Source of the DNA: Pseudomonadota bacterium
GTDB lineage: Bacteria; BMS3Abin14
Assembly: GCA_016937135.1 (NCBI GenBank)
Contig: JAFGWO010000095.1
Span: forward strand, 1 to 6,337
Direction: 5' to 3'
Length of the DNA stretch: 6,337 nt
The notes beneath the pieces are model-generated. The model was not told the origin of the DNA, did not search any database, and saw only the letters and a list, made by a program, of their open reading frames with translations. A program made the position numbers and the translations under genes. This document shows, one piece after another, positions 5,663 through 6,337 of the stretch. How positions within the stretch are numbered: the first letter of the stretch is position 1; each line of letters opens with the position of its first letter.

Positions 5663-5705
5663 TGATCACCAATCACTGTTCTCCCACATTCCCCCGCATC
5701 CTGTT
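5663..5705. repeat. Composite module C: TGATCACCAATCA plus decayed C/T-rich tract
   Basis: The 13-mer TGATCACCAATCA at 5663-5675 is identical to the one in module A. It is followed by TTCTCCCACATTCCCCCGCA, a weaker version of the TCTCC octad tract. This is the most decayed of the three copies and is the one nearest the barrel gene. Confidence 0.6.
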
Positions 5706-5734
5706 CCTTATCCCTTCCTCCTCCCCCTATCGTC

Positions 5735-5750
5735 GTGACCCCCGGGTCAC
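5735..5750 (-). other. Perfect hairpin overlapping the stop codon of the barrel gene
   Basis: GTGACC (5750-5745) pairs with GGTCAC (5740-5735) around a CGGG loop in the transcript. The TGA stop (5749-5747) lies inside the stem. There is no U-tract after it, so it is not a classic intrinsic terminator; it may protect the 3' end of the mRNA. Confidence 0.5.
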
Positions 5751-6337
5751 AATGACAGGTTGTACATCACCCCGAGGATCACCGAGGTCAGGGGGACAAA
5801 GGCCGCCTCCTTTTCCCGGAAGGCCCAGGACCTTTCGTAGGAAACCTTCAGGAGCAGGTGCGGGAGGAAAGAGTAAAGGGCGCTGATCCTGGAATACAGA
5901 TCGGCCTCTTCGGTAAAAAGGGTCTCATCCTGGCTGTCAGCCTGAGACCAGATGCCCGCTTCCAGGCCCCTGCCGCTCATCTCCATGATTTCCACAAGAA
6001 GCCGCCCTCTCGTCATGGAGTCATCGCTGAAACGGTCTATTCCTGCGCTGAGCTTGAGGGCGCTGCCGAGTTCATACCCGGCATCAAACATCCACATGCT
6101 TCTGTCCTCCTGCAGATCATCGATGGGATATCGGGCGAGAAGGGGCTCTTCCGACAAACCCCACCGCCGAAGGGAATAGATGCCGTCGAACCACGCAGGG
6201 ATATACCCTCCGGAACATTGAACGAGACCCAAACCGAGGGAAACACGGTTGCGATAATATGAGGACAGGTCAAAAGAGGCCTTCAGTTCCCACCCGAGCC
6301 CGGCGCCTTCGTCGCCGAGTCGGGCCCCGTGAACCCC
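5747..6337 (-). CDS. Probable outer-membrane beta-barrel protein, C-terminal part (5' end outside window)
   Basis: The reading frame is open from the window edge to TGA at 5749-5747, giving 196 visible residues; the true start lies beyond 6337. The sequence has repeated amphipathic strand-like segments separated by short polar turns, for example LGWELKASFDLSSYYRNRVSL near the left end, LKLSAGIDRF, GRLLVEIMEM, and VSYERSWAF. It finishes with SVILGVMYNLSL, an alternating terminal strand like those of outer-membrane barrels, although the last residue is Leu rather than the usual Phe. The pattern fits the end of a barrel, and I cannot assign a named family. The signal peptide, if any, would be outside the window. 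It is on the same strand as the thrS cluster but is separated from it by the repeat mosaic and a promoter, so it is probably a separate transcription unit. Confidence 0.65.
   Translation of the reverse strand, partial: GVHGARLGDEGAGLGWELKASFDLSSYYRNRVSLGLGLVQCSGGYIPAWFDGIYSLRRWGLSEEPLLARYPIDDLQEDRSMWMFDAGYELGSALKLSAGIDRFSDDSMTRGRLLVEIMEMSGRGLEAGIWSQADSQDETLFTEEADLYSRISALYSFLPHLLLKVSYERSWAFREKEAAFVPLTSVILGVMYNLSL

Larger units (their letters stand above)
5342..5734. other. Gene-free repeat mosaic upstream of the tRNA promoter
   Basis: This 393-bp stretch between the barrel gene and the tRNA promoter has no credible gene. It is largely a patchwork of short degenerate tandem tracts, most with a 7-nt period and some with an 8-nt period, listed separately below. 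The plus strand is very rich in C and T in the second half. Open frames crossing it are repeat translations. Single GTCGAAC words occur at 5362-5368 and 5627-5633 in addition to the arrays. Confidence 0.8.

Noticed and set aside
5342..5734. CRISPR array
   Set aside because: The repeats are 7-8 nt, degenerate and contiguous, with no regular 25-40 nt repeat and spacer structure and no cas genes.

Overview
All genes in this window lie on the minus strand, so the biology reads from right to left. The layout, starting at position 6337, is: the C-terminal part of a probable outer-membrane beta-barrel protein; about 440 bp of intergenic repeats; a sigma70-type promoter; tRNA-Val(GAC); thrS; infC; rpmI; rplT; a phenylalanine-type T-box riboswitch with its terminator; pheS; and the first 102 codons of pheT, cut by the window edge. 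This is the widespread translation cluster thrS-infC-rpmI-rplT-pheS-pheT. It makes threonyl-tRNA synthetase, initiation factor 3, ribosomal proteins bL35 and bL20, and both subunits of phenylalanyl-tRNA synthetase.

The organism looks like a Gram-negative, fairly GC-rich bacterium. The barrel-like protein implies an outer membrane, while T-box control of an aminoacyl-tRNA synthetase is mostly a Gram-positive trait that also occurs in deltaproteobacterial and some other lineages. A deltaproteobacterium-like (Desulfobacterota-type) source is my best inference, but no single gene proves it.

Three control layers are visible. First, infC appears to start at AUA, 6 nt after a perfect AGGAGG, which fits the known IF3 autoregulation through non-canonical start codons. 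Second, pheST has its own leader with a T-box motif, a UUC (Phe) specifier candidate and a terminator, separating it from the upstream ribosomal genes. Third, thrS starts at a UUG close to a repeat array, and a hairpin lies between the tRNA and thrS.

The most unusual content is in the longer intergenic gaps. Nearly all of them carry short degenerate tracts with a 7-nt period. Read on the minus strand, the units TCTGGAC, TTTGGAC, GTTGGAC, GTTCGAC and CTGGGAC look like members of one family with the pattern NNNSGAC. They are mixed with other heptads and with TCTCC-type octads. The repeats sit between pheS and pheT, between the T-box terminator and pheS, just upstream of thrS, and in a dense mosaic upstream of the tRNA promoter. 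They are absent from the short gaps inside thrS-infC-rpmI-rplT. A second oddity is that the visible PheT N-terminus seems to lack the usual tRNA-binding (EMAPII-like) domain.
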